Assembly (NCBI GenBank): GCA_963585895.1
Contig: OY757904.1
Coordinates: forward strand, 155,029,919-155,093,918
Direction of reading: 5' to 3'
DNA length: 64,000 nt
Source: Sepioteuthis lessoniana
Taxonomy: Eukaryota; Mollusca; Cephalopoda; Myopsida; Loliginidae
In this document: in pieces, positions 10,525 through 21,074 of the stretch
Layout of the letters: the number at the start of each line of letters is the position of its first letter
Numbering within the stretch: position 1 is the first letter of the stretch
Notes under the pieces: model-generated
Database searches by the model: none
Told to the model about the DNA's origin: nothing
What the model saw: only the letters and a program-made list of their open reading frames with translations
Program-made: the position numbers and the translations under genes

Positions 10525-10860
10525 AGGTTCAGTTGATTGATTGATTTTAACAGTATGTCAACCTGTCCAATGTCATTTTATGCCAAGAGGTTAGGAAATT
10601 GCGTTCATTGTACAGTTGTATTAACATTTCTGTGTCGTTATTTCTCAAGATTCTTTTGTACACAGTTAAATAATATTAAGTATTCCTGTCTAATACAGAT
10701 AATTTGCAAACAATTGTATGGTTTCAAGTATTCTTATCTAATACTGATATGGTTTCAATAACTTTTTCTCTTCAATAAATGTCATTCGTTTGTATACTGT
10801 TATATGGTTTTAAGTAGCAAATAATCCTCAATAAACAATTCTAGCTTCCAGTGCCTATTC
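10525..10860 (-). repeat. Family D type-2 copy, tail and body, reverse
   Basis: It begins with the inverted tail (GTATGTCAACCTGTCC preceded by GATTGATTGATT), then AGGTTAGGAAATTGCGTTCA, then inverted type-2 units with ATGGTTTCAAGTATTCTTAT near 10680-10830. Confidence 0.7.
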
Positions 10861-10899
10861 TTAATATTAACGGGTTGAACTGCGAAATTCAAAGTGGAA

Positions 10900-11130
10900 A
10901 GCGGATTCCCCGAAGCATTTCAATAAGGAAATGTTTATCGCATCATTTAAATTAACATCGTAGTAAACGAGTTCAAACTCCAGTCGCATTATGATGTTTA
11001 CTTTTGGACTAATACCCTTGGGAAAGGCATGAACTCTCTTATCCCGAGTTATGAGTTAGTAGCAATACTGTCCTTCAACAAGAATGGATTTGACATTAAA
11101 TAATTCATAAAGGTTGATATGCCATTAAAG
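10900..11130 (+). mobile_element. SINE-C with 3' tail
   Basis: The head is degenerate with a B-box-like GAGTTCAAACTCC. The core CCCTTGGGAAAGGCATGAAC follows, and the tail reads ATTTGACATTAAATAATTC then GGTTGATATGCCATTAAAG. From 11130 to 11480 no feature is recognised apart from short AGT-rich text near 11220. Confidence 0.75.
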
Positions 11131-11482
11131 TAAGAAACTGTTGTGAGACCGAAACTTACCTTCATCATGGACTCTTCCAACACTATATTACTAGTGTAGT
11201 AATATCCTAATACGGGAGCAGTAGTAGCAGTAGTACAAGAGTACTAGAAGTACGACTACCAATATTGGACACTTTCCTTTGTAACTGTTAATATATCTTT
11301 CTTACCTCTAAACCGTGTTCCGTGTTTTCCTTCTGTGTACCGACTTTGGGTCCACATCAGAAACCAAACTAAAATTTCATACAAAGTTAGGGATGTTTAC
11401 TTCATAATTTAAGTTAATAAGTTGAAAGGCCAGAACTTGTGGTACATGAAGAGGGAAAAACTATCAAGATATGCTGATGGTA

Positions 11483-12138
11483 CGGAATTCATTGATTCTC
11501 TTTCGTTAACCGTTCCTATTGTCCATCGCTCTTGGCACGTCCTCTAGATTGTATCCCATGTCCGCACAGAGCCGTTCTATATAAGTTCTTGCTTGAGAGT
11601 CCATACTGGCCTATTCATGTGGAGAAGACCTTTAGAGAAAGTTCTTAATGAGTTCGTCCTCACTTCTCAAGCTCAGAATGTCTTGTTTGTCTTATTTCTC
11701 TTATATTAATGAGATGGGAGATAAGCGACAGTACAGTCACTGTTTTGTCGAGAGTTGCTTCCAGGATATATTCAAAATAGCAAGTAGCATTACAATAGAG
11801 TCCCATCTAGCTTTTTCTCCAGCATTTTATAAGCGTCCAGATGGTGCATACGTACAGTAGTACTTTCAAAATCACAACTTGGAAGAAATCCTGATTTATT
11901 CAATCTGTGAGATCAGATTTCCATATGATCAATAGTCTGTTAATAGCAGGCCATACCTTCGCTATGCATATACTGACATCGTTTTCAGTAGATGTGATAT
12001 TCCTACCGGAGTATGTGAACTAATCTACTAAATTCAGTATCATGCCTCTTAAAGTGGAGATGGCTCTTGCTTAAAGTACATAATCTCAGTTTTATTTACA
12101 TTCACGTTGAGTTCAATGCCTTCTGCTGTTTGTTCCCG
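11483..12138 (-). pseudogene. RTE-like LINE, 3' segment
   Basis: Minus-strand translation starts REQTAEGIELNVNVNKTEIM at 12138 (the region just after the RT YADD motif). It continues through a TYLGS-like region, KLDGTLL, DELIKNFL-like and a GYNLEDVPRAM-like end near 11490, all with stops and frameshifts. It parallels the copy at 3825. It abuts, head to head, the inverted upstream segment of what is probably the same insertion. Confidence 0.75.
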
Positions 12139-12403
12139 GTTACGCGGCTGGGATTCGCAATAGTTCGTACACCTGATGGTGACACTGACATCTTTGATAT
12201 TGACGCTGGAGTTTTACAAGGAGAATCATTTGCATTATATACGTTTATCAATTGCCCAGATTATGCTCAACGAACGTTAAGAGATCTAATAAAAAATGGT
12301 TTCACATTGAATAAAACCAAGAAATAGACGATATCCCACCAAAATTAAGACAAATGCAGATTATGTTGCTAATCTAGCGCTTCTTGCAAGGAAAATAAAA
12401 GCG
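12139..12403 (+). pseudogene. RTE-like LINE, inverted 5' segment with YADD region
   Basis: The plus strand reads IVRTPDGDTDIFDIDAGVLQ, then ESFALYTFINCPDYAQRTLRDL in one open frame, then in another frame DYVANLALLA. Families of this type have Tyr-Ala-Asp-Asp at that place, so the catalytic motif is mutated (Tyr-Val-Ala-Asn). In element order this segment precedes the one at 11483-12138, but it lies on the opposite strand. The element positions at 12403 and 12138 are almost contiguous, the arrangement produced by twin priming. The frame at 12067-12327 is this relic plus antisense of the neighbour. Confidence 0.75.
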
Positions 12404-12464
12404 CGATAATATGAGGATATCAAAATCATATATTATACAGCATCCTTTATATGAGATAGTTTTC

Positions 12465-13590
12465 TAACAACGGCTCAGTCGGATAGGACTGTAAAATCTA
12501 TAGAGAAGGGTAAGGCCAATTAAAAGAGTGTCTTGGATATGACTGGAAACTATCTAATGATGAGACTCCAGTCATACAGCTCTTGGGAATGTAGAGTGCC
12601 CCTTCACAGCTATTACTCCCAGGTTCACTTCGACCTTGACAAGTAGTAGTACCTGTCAGGATCCTGCGTGCAAACAATGGAGAGTAAAACGAAAAACCAT
12701 TTAATTGCGTTCAAACAAATGATTAATATTAATTAGAATTGTTCGAGTTACATAAAGATATTTGAAAACATTTAACTGTGCGCAAACAAATAATAATTGC
12801 CCTGTCGGCTGTGGCTGTAGAATACACCGACTGATTCTCTGTAGAAGTGAAAGACCCACTCTCCAAACGAGAGTCTTGGATATGTCACTAAACAATCTGA
12901 TGGTGAGATTCCAGTAATGCGGGAACTTTGGGGAATGTGGAGTACCCTTTCATTGCTATCGCTTCTTGGTCCATTCTGGTCCGGATTGGTAGCACCTGAT
13001 AGGATCCTATCTATGGATAGAACTAAACTGTGGGTTTGATTGGACTGTTTTGATATTTAAGCTGCGTACTTATGCTAAACTGAATTGTTTGAAATGGAAC
13101 AGTTTTTGTATGCTAAACTCAATTGTTTGAAATAGAACTGTTTTTGACATTGAAACTGTATTTATGCTAAACTGAATTGTTTGAAATAGAATTGTTTGAC
13201 TAAATTCAATAGCTTGAAATAGAAAGGTTTTTGACAATTAAACTGTGTACTTATGTTAAACTGAATTATTTGAAATAGAACTGTTTATTTTTATAAAAAT
13301 GGATTTAGGATAAAATTGCCAACAAAGGTTGATATGCTATAAACAAACAAACAAACAAATAATTAATATTAAATGGATTCGTTAGTGTTCAAAAACAATA
13401 ATTGAAACCATTTAACTGTGTGCTAACAAATATGCTTTGGATAGGTTAAAAATGTTACCTACGAAATATTTTTTGCAAATCATATATAATAAATGAATAT
13501 ACAGGATTTGGCATTAAATAACCAACAAGGGTTGATATGCTTTAAAAACCAATCATGTAACCAACTAACCAAAACCCATCATTAAAAGTA
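12465..13590 (+). repeat. Two family D copies, head to tail
   Basis: The first has a degenerate head at 12465-12670 (GGCTCAGTCGGATAGG) and a short body. The second head starts at about 12797 (TTGCCCTGTCGGCTGTGG), with ATGGTGAGATTCCAGTAATG and GGTAGCACCTGATAGGATCC. Type-1 units occupy about 13020-13270. A tail with GGTTGATATGC ends in (AAAC)n near 13350. Type-2 units and another tail (GGGTTGATATGC) follow to 13590, so both unit types occur side by side. Confidence 0.8.
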
Positions 13591-13615
13591 CGTCTATCTG
13601 TCAACCTCACATTGT

Positions 13616-13618
13616 TAA

Positions 13619-13659
<41 letters not shown>

Positions 13660-13700
13660 CAGTTTGTTCATTATCTATCTATCTATCTATCTGATTCATT
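13616..13700. repeat. (TATC)n microsatellite
   Basis: A run of about 10 TATC units at 13620-13658 and a second shorter run at 13673-13692. Confidence 0.93.
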
Positions 13701-13780
13701 CATATTTAGCTATTAATCTATCTAATTCTGTTTATTTATATCTATCATTCTTCTGTCAAATGAAAGTAGAGATTTGCGCT

Positions 13781-14094
13781 CGGATGATGGTACTATTTAC
13801 CAACCCCTCCGCTCGGGCAGGATATGACACAAGGTCAATTTTTAAGCGGAGTTTAACAGGTTTGAATTCAGAGTTTTCCTTCTCCTAGACTAGTTGCCTC
13901 ACTAAGGCTGAAGAACCTCGTCCGTCCTACTATTTACCCATAGCTGGAGGGAGAATAAGGGGGTTCATACCTTTCCCAAGGGTATTTGCCCGAAAGTGAA
14001 CGTAATAGCGCGACTGGAGTACGAACTCGCGTACTACGATTCCGCAGTTCATCGCTTTAACCATTACACCACGAGGACACTCGGATGATGGTAC
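13781..14094 (-). mobile_element. Hybrid SINE (C head, B body) with 15-bp TSD
   Basis: The 15-bp direct repeat CTCGGATGATGGTAC lies at 13781-13795 and 14080-14094. The element between is nearly identical to that at 9254-9557. Read on the minus strand it has GTGGTGTAATGGTTAAAG (A box), GAGTTCGTACTCC (B box), the shared core, then TAGGTTCTTCAGCC-like and GGGGTTGGTAAATA sequence. The perfect TSD suggests recent LINE-type integration. Confidence 0.93.
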
Positions 14095-14489
14095 AGGCCT
14101 GGGCAGGGTTTTGTGGATGAGTGGTACTTGCATATCCTGCTGTTATTCTCTTTTAAAGGCACTTATATTACTCAAGGGAAGTTCAAGATGATATACAATT
14201 TAGCATTAGTATCAACATAGGACTTATCAGAACGAGGTTGAACACAATGTTGGATTACCTTGCCAAAATCATTATTTTGACAAAATAACGGCTCCTATAA
14301 ACGTAAAATTACAAATATCTTTCACCATCGAATAATTATCCTAAGAAACTTGAACCAGACATGAGATATCTGACGAGTCACTTGATAATATAAAGGGGCC
14401 TTTTTCTTAGCGTTACTTATCAATACTCAACCAGTTTAATTTTTGCCGTTTCAGTACTAAAAATTTTTAGAAGTTGGGGAAAAGTTTGG

Positions 14490-14730
14490 ATTAGTTTCTT
14501 TGTTTAATGGCATACCAACCTTCATGGGTTATTTAATGCCAGATCAATCCTTGTAAAAGAACAACTGTGATACTACTTAACCTATAGCTGGTGGTGGTGG
14601 GGGAGATAAGTGGTATATACCCTTGCCAAAAGTTTTAGTCCAAATAGAACGTAATAACACGACTGGAGTTTAAACTTTCTTACTTAAAGACCGCAGTCCA
14701 GCATTTAACCTCACGGTTTCCTCTCGATGA
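14490..14730 (-). mobile_element. SINE-C, reverse, near full length
   Basis: In reverse it begins with the tail (TTTCTTTGTTTAATGGCATA, CCAACCTTCATGGGTTATTT) and proceeds through the core (ACCCTTGCCAAAAGTTTTAG) to a degenerate head near 14690-14725. Confidence 0.8.
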
Positions 14731-14746
14731 ATAGGGTTTTTACGTA

Positions 14747-15640
14747 CGAGGTGCATATGATATGTTTCCAGACTTTTTTGTACAGGCTTTTAAAGTTGTC
14801 GTAAACTCTTGAAAATTTCGTATGTTATTGCTATACATCTTATGAGATGACTGACCAATTTTCATAATTTCACATTCAAAGAAACAGCTACAGCAGCAAT
14901 TAGAATACACCCTACTAAAGCCTAATTGTCACAGCTGGTGAATTTCAATCTGACACTTTAGGAGAAAGATATGCAATAAAATTGTGTTTTAAACTTGGAA
15001 AAAATGCCACAGAGACGTATGGAATTCTTCAGACTGCTTTTGGAGCATGTTGCATGAATCGAGCATCAGTTTTTGAGAGGCATAAGAGATTCAAGGAAGG
15101 CAGGGAGTCGATGAGAGGTGTGGGAGGAGTTAGGAAGTTAATACAGCAGAGTTGATTGGCCAAAGGGTTAGGGTTAGGCTTAGGCTTAGGGTTACTATGT
15201 TGAGGTTTTAAGGGAGTTCAGGAAGGGATTCTGTCGGAAGAGGCCAGCACTTTTCAAATCGGGTCAGTTGCATTTCCACCAGGACAATACACCAATCCAC
15301 AACTCCATACTTGTCACAGACTATTTGACCAAGATGGGCATCAACACAGTTTCTCACCCCCCTCTAGTGGAGACCTTGCTTCATGTGACATTTGCTTATT
15401 CCTTAAGCTCACAGGCTGTCGTTATGAGACAATTGAGGAAATGAAAGAGGCTGTGACGAAGGCCATTGACACGCTCATGTAAGACGACTTCCATGGGGCT
15501 TTCCAGAAGTTGTTGGAACGATACCACAAGTGAATTGCAGCCAGAGGAGATTACTTCAAAGGGGACCAGAGTTTCATGTGTGAACTATCAATAAAAGTTC
15601 CCATACAAAAAAAGTCTGGAAACTTATCGTATGCTCCTTG
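14747..15640 (+). mobile_element. Mariner, internally deleted (copy 1), TA target duplication
   Basis: Inverted termini CGAGGTGCATATGATATGTT (14747) and AACTTATCGTATGCTCCTTG (ending 15640) enclose 894 bp. TA flanks both ends (14745-14746, 15641-15642). Inside is a broken mariner transposase: ERYAIKLCFKLGKNATETYG, a HTH-like block with FERHKRFKEGRES, then an abrupt switch at a TTAGGG-like run (15165-15195) to EVLREFRKGF and FHQDNTPIHNS. The part with the first catalytic Asp is deleted, so it is non-autonomous. Frameshifts follow in the C-terminal third. Confidence 0.92.
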
Positions 15641-15649
15641 TATATTATA

Positions 15650-16310
15650 AAAATGGTATTATAAAAGATAGATTTAAAGTCAATTGTGTGTTACTGTTCA
15701 CGAATTTTTAGTGATTTTAAAGCATGATGATTGCGCTTTTTTATTAAATAAAACGGGAATTCTCCCAAGTTGTAGCCGTATCATTACTATTGCGTGGTTG
15801 TACTACTCGGAATTAACGAAACGGATGGAGAACAAAATGATGGGGTCGACACAAGGACATTGCATGTTGTTTTTCACAAATTATGGAATTAGCATTCCAC
15901 AGAACAACAGCGGAACGGCCACACTGTCTCTAATACCAATATACTCTCAGACACCGTCTAACGCTGATTCTTACACACTTTCTCACGCACATACCCCTTT
16001 TCTCTATCACATACATATTCTCTTTCTTTCTGATACCCAAATTTACTCTTATACTCACTAAATCTTTTACACACCCACTCATACAAAACTTCTCTCTCTC
16101 TCTTTCACACACTTTCTCTCTTTCTCTGTCTGACGTGCACTCACTGACTCAGACTCATTCTTTCTTTCACCCGCATTTTCTCACACATTCACTCTCTCAC
16201 ACCAACTGTCTTTCTCTCGTACTCATTCCTTCACTTTCTCTTTCACTCATATACACACCGTCTCTCACATCCACTCAGTCAATCTTTTCCTCTCTCACAT
16301 GCATACAAGA
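15650..16310. repeat. CT/CA-rich low-complexity tract with preceding unassigned DNA
   Basis: From about 15960 to 16310 the plus strand is dominated by CTCTCT, ACTCAC and TTTCTC text. The 125-codon plus frame (15684-16061) has its last third in this tract. Its first two thirds show no domain I recognise, so I do not call a gene. Nothing is identified from 16320 to 16620. Confidence 0.6.
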
Positions 16311-16625
16311 AAGCACAAAAAGAGAGAACAAGATCTCACCCATGATACATATATATATTGTTTAAAAAATTTCGATTTCATTCTTTATTTTCTTTAAACA
16401 TTTTTCTTCTCGACATGGGCTTCAAGAACATTCTACAGTGAATAAGTTTTCCAAAGTCTTTGATCCAAACCATAGAATTAAATCCGTTTGGCTTAGAAGG
16501 AGGCTTATAAGATTATTAAATCCTGCCATTTCCCTGACATCAGTTGATCGTTTGTTATTGCTAAGCAACTGACCCGGGTAAAATCAAGCCAAAACAAATA
16601 CGTTAAAAAATCAGCAAAATAGATA

Positions 16626-17512
16626 CGTGGAGCCTTCAATAAGTTTCCAGACTTTTTTGTGCAGGCATTTAAAGTTGTCGTAGACGCTTGAAAATTCACT
16701 ATGTTTTTGCTATACATTTTATGAGATGACTGATCAATTTTTATGATTTTAGGTTCGAATGAACAGCTACAGCAGCAATTGCAACACACCCTACAAAAGC
16801 CTGATTGTCACAGCTGGTGAATTTCAAAAATACAATCTGAACGTGAGGAAGAACGATATGCAATAAAATTGTGTTTTAAACTTGGAAAAATGTCACAGAA
16901 ACGTATGGAATGCTTCAGACTGCTTTTGGAGCATGTTGCATGAATCGAGCATCAGTTTTTGAGTGTCATAAGAGATTCAAGGGATGCAGGGAGTCTGTGA
17001 GGGATAATTAGAGGTGTGGGAGGAGTAAGGAAGTCAATAAACCAGAGTTGACTTGCCAAAGGGTTAGGCTTAGGGTTACTATGTTAAGGTTTCAGGGGAG
17101 TTCAGGAAGAGATTCCGTTAAAAGAAGCCAGCACTCTTCAAATCGGGTCAGTGGCATTTCCACCAGTCCACAACTCTATCCTTGTCACAGACTATTTGAG
17201 CAAGATGGGCATCAAGACAGTTCCTCAGCCTCCCTATAGTCGAGACCTTGCTCCCTGTGATATTTGGTTATTACTTAAGCTCAGAGGTTGTCGTTATGAG
17301 ACAATTGAGGAGATGAAAGAGGCTGTGACGAAGGTCATTGACACTCTCACACAAGAGGACTTCCATGGGGCCTTCCAGAAGTTGTTGGAACGGTACAACA
17401 AGTGCATTGCAGCCGGAGAAGATTACTTCGAAGGGGACAAGTGATTCATGTGTGTACTATCAATGAAACTGCCCATACGAAAAAAGTCTGGAAACTTATT
17501 TAATGATCCTCG
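16626..17512 (+). mobile_element. Mariner, internally deleted (copy 2), TA target duplication
   Basis: TA at 16624-16625 and 17513-17514 flank 887 bp with diverged termini (GCCTTCAATAAGTTTCCAGA and TGGAAACTTATTTAATGATC). The deletion junction again carries GGGTTAGGCTTAGGGTTAC (17061-17079). The C-terminal third is unusually well kept: YSRDLAPCDIWLL, then CRYETIEEMKEAVTK, FHGAFQKLLERYNKCIAAG and DYFEGDK before the stop at 17444. The first catalytic Asp region is absent; the second Asp region (HQDNAP) is also damaged here. Non-autonomous. Confidence 0.92.
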
Positions 17513-17519
17513 TAGTATT

Positions 17520-18135
17520 TCAAATTCATTACTCGAACTCTGATATGAGAAATAGTTCTGAGTAAGTGCTGACATAGATTCTAAGTACCAAATTAATACA
17601 TTTAAATGTTCTCTGTGACACATTTGTTGGCTATAGATCTTGTAGATATTAGTGCCTCGTCGCAGAGGGTTTACTCGTCTTCATGTCGTAAGTTTAGGCA
17701 AGATAAATTATTCGCTTGGTTCCGGAGAGCGTTTTTCCCAGGTAGCATCAACCCCGATAAAAGAAGTGAACGCTGGACTCATTGCCTACGACCTGAAGCA
17801 CCCCCTCAATAGGTATGGCGTCGTTGTGACGCCTAGCATGAGTCTAGATTTGTGCTTGGCTCCCCACTGTAAAATGACTTCATGTCAATTCTGACCTGAT
17901 GTGAAGCCAGAAAAATAACAGCCAATCTTACAGAACACTACTATTTTTGTGAGTCCTATTTTCAGCAAGTTCTTCCCATTTGCCAACATGTGTCTGACAG
18001 AGAGAATCTTTATAAAGAGTTCTTTGGACGGAGCAAAGGTAGTTATCTAAGCAGGCCTAGATAACGAGAATGAATTTAACTCTTAATGGGTACTTTATAT
18101 TTCTGACCTTATGCCAGACATATAAATCAAATAAA
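17520..18135. other. Unassigned stretch with a slightly GC-richer patch
   Basis: 17645-17890 is GC-richer than its surroundings and has overlapping plus frames (one of 80 codons starting MPRRRGFTRLHVV). I recognise no domain. It could be an old exon, LTR or repeat fragment. Confidence 0.4.
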
Positions 18136-18139
18136 AAGC

Positions 18140-18625
18140 TCTGAGCGCAAAAACAAAATTGAATGCATCAAACTGTCACAGAAAGAGTACAAGAGCAGGT
18201 AGGACTGGGTGGGAAAGGTCACCTACAGAGAAATGTACAAATAACTAAAATTAATGACACATGCTACTGGCACAAACTAGAGATTTTACTCGAAAATAAA
18301 AGACAATTCAGAGCGTAGCACTTTTGAACTCAATTAGAACACTGAGAAGAGTCCTGGAGAATTGAGAAAATTTGTTGTCACTCGGAATCCAACGAAAGCC
18401 ATCAGCAATTGGTCATGTAAAAAAACCAAAACGAGTAAATAATGATGATAATTATAATATGGAGGACTTGGAAATAAGAGGACGAGTGGAGACCATCGAA
18501 ACAACAACATTGATGAAATAGGGCATAATACTAGGAAGAGTCCTGGAGACTTGAGGAGACTTGCTGTCCCTCAAACTTCAGTGAAAAACCATCAGCTAAC
18601 GCTGGTGTTAAAAACTCTTAAATTA
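18140..18625 (+). pseudogene. RLE-type LINE fragments (two 3' pieces)
   Basis: The first piece translates as KLSQKEYKSR, a stop, DWVGKVTYREM, then after a deletion SIRTLRRVLEN and a SAIGHV end near 18420. The second (18460-18620) reads EDLEIRGRVETIETTTLMK, GRVLET and GDLLSLKLQ. Both match the C-terminal end of the LINE at 58425 and 59580. They are decayed 3' ends. Confidence 0.7.
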
Positions 18626-18689
18626 GTAAAATAATAATGAAGTAAAAATCGATAACACAACTGAATAGCAAGTGTAGGTTATGTAGAGA

Positions 18690-19316
18690 AAGAGATTAAA
18701 TGATTAATCATATTGGAAGCGAGTGTCCCAATCTAAAAGCAAAAGGAGTACAAGATTAGACATGACTGGGTGGGAAAGGGGATCTACTGGGAATTGTGCA
18801 AGAGATTGAAATTTGACTATAAAACCAAATAATAAATGCACACACCAGAATATGTCCCAGAAAATGAGACGCATAAAATTCTGGGGGACTTTGAGATGCA
18901 AACGGATCAGAAAACCCGAACCAAAAGACCGAACCCAGGGTTAATTACCAAAAAAGAAAAAAAAAAAAAAAGAAAAAAGTGAACTTGCTGTTCCTACGGA
19001 CCATAGAGTGAAAACAAAAGAAAGCAAAAAAGACAGGCAAATATTTTGACCTTCCCAGAGAATTAAAAGGGGTGATGGTGATACCAGTTGTAGTTGGTAC
19101 ACTTGGAACAGTGCCCAAAGGGTTAGAAAAGGAAATCGAGAAGAAAAGTGAACTTGCTATTCCTACGGACAATAGTGTAAAAACAAAAGAAAGCAAAAAA
19201 GACAGGCAAATACTTTGACTTTCGCAGAGAATTAAAAGGGGTGATGGTGATACCAGTTGTTGTTGGTATACTTGGAACAGTGCCCAAAGGGTTAGAAAAG
19301 AAAATCGAAAAAAAGA
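18690..19316 (+). pseudogene. RLE-type LINE 3' fragment with internal tandem duplication
   Basis: Translation shows KEYKIRHDWVGKGIYWELCKR-like and FEMQTDQK, then a poly-A slip at 18955-18977, then LAVPTDHRVKTKESKKDRQI, ELKGVMVIPVVVGTLGTVPK and GLEKEIE. A segment of 169 bp is present twice in tandem, 18979-19147 and 19148-19316, with about ten differences. The minus frame 18945-19196 is antisense. Confidence 0.72.
18979..19316 (+). repeat. 169-bp tandem duplication inside the LINE fragment
   Basis: Both units start GTGAACTTGCTRTTCCTACG and contain AAAACAAAAGAAAGCAAAAA and AGTGCCCAAAGGGTTAGAAA. Few differences separate them, so the duplication is much younger than the LINE insertion. Confidence 0.9.
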
Positions 19317-19382
19317 AAGAAAGAAATTGAGGTTTCTAAATCTAAACGAATCTCCTTATCCAGGCCAGTTTTTATATATATA

Positions 19383-19523
19383 GTAACGATAATCACTTAG
19401 TGAGTCAGGAACTAACCTACTATTGTTTCGCCTAAGTGGCTCATCAGGGTAACTAATCCCTGATGAGCCGCTTAGGCGAAACTATATTAGGTTAGTTCCT
19501 AACTCACTAAGTAATTATCGGTA
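19383..19523. repeat. Foldback with ~66-bp arms
   Basis: 19383-19449 pairs with 19458-19523 around an 8-nt loop, with roughly six mismatches. Arms include AGGAACTAACCTA, GTTTCGCCTAAG and GGCTCATCAGGG. No coding capacity. MITE-like. Confidence 0.85.
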
Positions 19524-19776
19524 CTATTTTGCTCTACTTAGTATTGGGCACTTTTTGCATTGTAGCTTAGCAGCCCTAACGGTGGTTTTTTCGTTTGACC
19601 AACCAATTGCGTGCTTTTTGTTTTTTTTCCATTGGTATGACAAGGTTGGCCTTTTCTTTTTTTTCCAATATATATATATATTTTCAATATATATTTTTCC
19701 CCCTTGACAGTGATTCATTGTATATTTTCATCTTCAAATCACTTGCCGTTTTTTTTTTACCATAAGGGCTATTATT

Positions 19777-19978
19777 TAATATATATATATATATATATAT
19801 ATGATGCCTCCTTGCTTAACACTCAGCATTATAAGGTTGGATCAAGGGAAAAGTGGAGCAACACATGGAAAGGAGTAGCGCCCTCCCCTACAGTAGCTAT
19901 CGAAAAGGTAGCCTTCGGGTCACCCTCGACTATGGTCGCCAACTTTACTTACTTATATATATATATATATATATATAT
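19777..19978 (+). mobile_element. SINE-A, 5'-truncated, between two (TA)n runs
   Basis: The SINE-A body runs from TGCTTAACACTCAGCATTAT through GGAGTAGCGCCCTCCCC, GGTAGCCTTCGGGTCACCC and GTCGCCAACTTTACTTACTT (about 19803-19953). (TA)n lies at 19777-19802 and 19954-19977. The tRNA head is missing. Confidence 0.85.
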
Positions 19979-19979
19979 T

Positions 19980-20630
19980 TACTCATATGGACTTTGCAAC
20001 AAAATTAAACTTCTAATGTCCATATTATTGCCAGCAGATGTTGTTCAAGTCAAGACTTAAATCTTTTGTATAAGTAAAATCTCAATGGTTAACTTGTTTG
20101 ATGACTTTTAAGTTCGTTGCGAGTGTTCGTTCTCATATCTGTAATGACGTCAGCAATTCTCCAAGTTTTTTATTTGCATCTCGCGTCTGGTCGCTATGTA
20201 TTTGTTGTTTTTTTTTTTATTTCCTTGTTCTTCTTTTACGTTGAGTAGGAAATTTGCTATTTAATCTCCTCCAAACAAATCAAATCTGCTGTTTACTGAA
20301 GTGACTCGTTATGCTTTCACGACACTTTATTCTTAGCTTTTAACCATTTTTCTGAGTCCTAATTAATTAAATAAGTTGGTTATTGAATGAGAAAATAAAT
20401 ATTTCAGTGGGTGGTTGAGATATTTTGGGATAATTTCTTTTGTCTTTTTTTAATTCGCCATTTAAAGGAATGTTGATTGTTGGTATCTATCATTATTTGG
20501 AAAATATGGTTTATTCATTAATAAAAGACGTGATCTTTTGATACATCCCAGAATGCACTGCTTCATTCAATCGATCAGTCAACCGTTCTTTGGCAGTTAA
20601 AATAAAAAAAAATGTATTGTTGGGTTGACA
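19980..20630. other. Unassigned AT-rich stretch
   Basis: T-rich runs, no gene and no repeat I can name. Confidence 0.5.
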
Positions 20631-20631
20631 A

Positions 20632-20735
20632 GGGCGCTTCGGGTAGCGTAATGGTTAGCAAGCTAGTACTAGTAAACCTGCACGGGTGAGTTCGAATCTC
20701 ATTGGGTGCCCTATTCATATGGCCTTGTGCCACAT
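20632..20735 (+). mobile_element. SINE-G-like tRNA head
   Basis: A tRNA-like segment has A-box-like GGTAGCGTAATGGTTAGCAA and B-box GAGTTCGAATCTC at normal spacing, followed by ATTGGGTGCCC. It cannot be folded into a convincing full cloverleaf by eye, so I call a SINE head rather than a tRNA gene. The next 300 bases to 21070 hold nothing recognised. Confidence 0.6.
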
Positions 20736-21074
20736 CTAAGCAAAAAGCTTAGTAAATTACTATTGGTTGGTTGACACAAAATATTTAGGTCTTTTTAATA
20801 ATCGTACTTGCACTTGTACTCCTTCTGCATCAGATTGCAGCATTGACTTATGTGGTTAACGATGTCATCTATCTCCACACACAGCCGATATTTGTTATTC
20901 CCTTGCGATAAATCTAATTGAGATTTTATTTAGTTCTAAATGATCTTAATTATAAATTCAAACTATTATCATTCCGTTATCGAAGTATTCTCTTGGCTTT
21001 TATAACCTAACGCTACTTTTTAGGTAGATTTTGTATTTTGTCATAAAAGAGATTCAGTATTAATTCTAACGGCA

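Noticed and set aside
13616..13700. CRISPR-like regular repeat
   Set aside because: Simple TATC microsatellite without spacers; the host is clearly eukaryotic.
15165..15195. Interstitial telomere array
   Set aside because: Only a few TTAGGG-like units, always at the deletion junction inside mariner copies, so it is part of that element rather than a chromosomal telomere scar.
15684..16061. 125-codon plus-strand ORF
   Set aside because: No recognisable domain; the last third is CT/CA low complexity and no splice or promoter context supports it.
20632..20735. Candidate tRNA gene with good B box
   Set aside because: No convincing cloverleaf by eye, and related heads recur at 39600-40940 as repeats.
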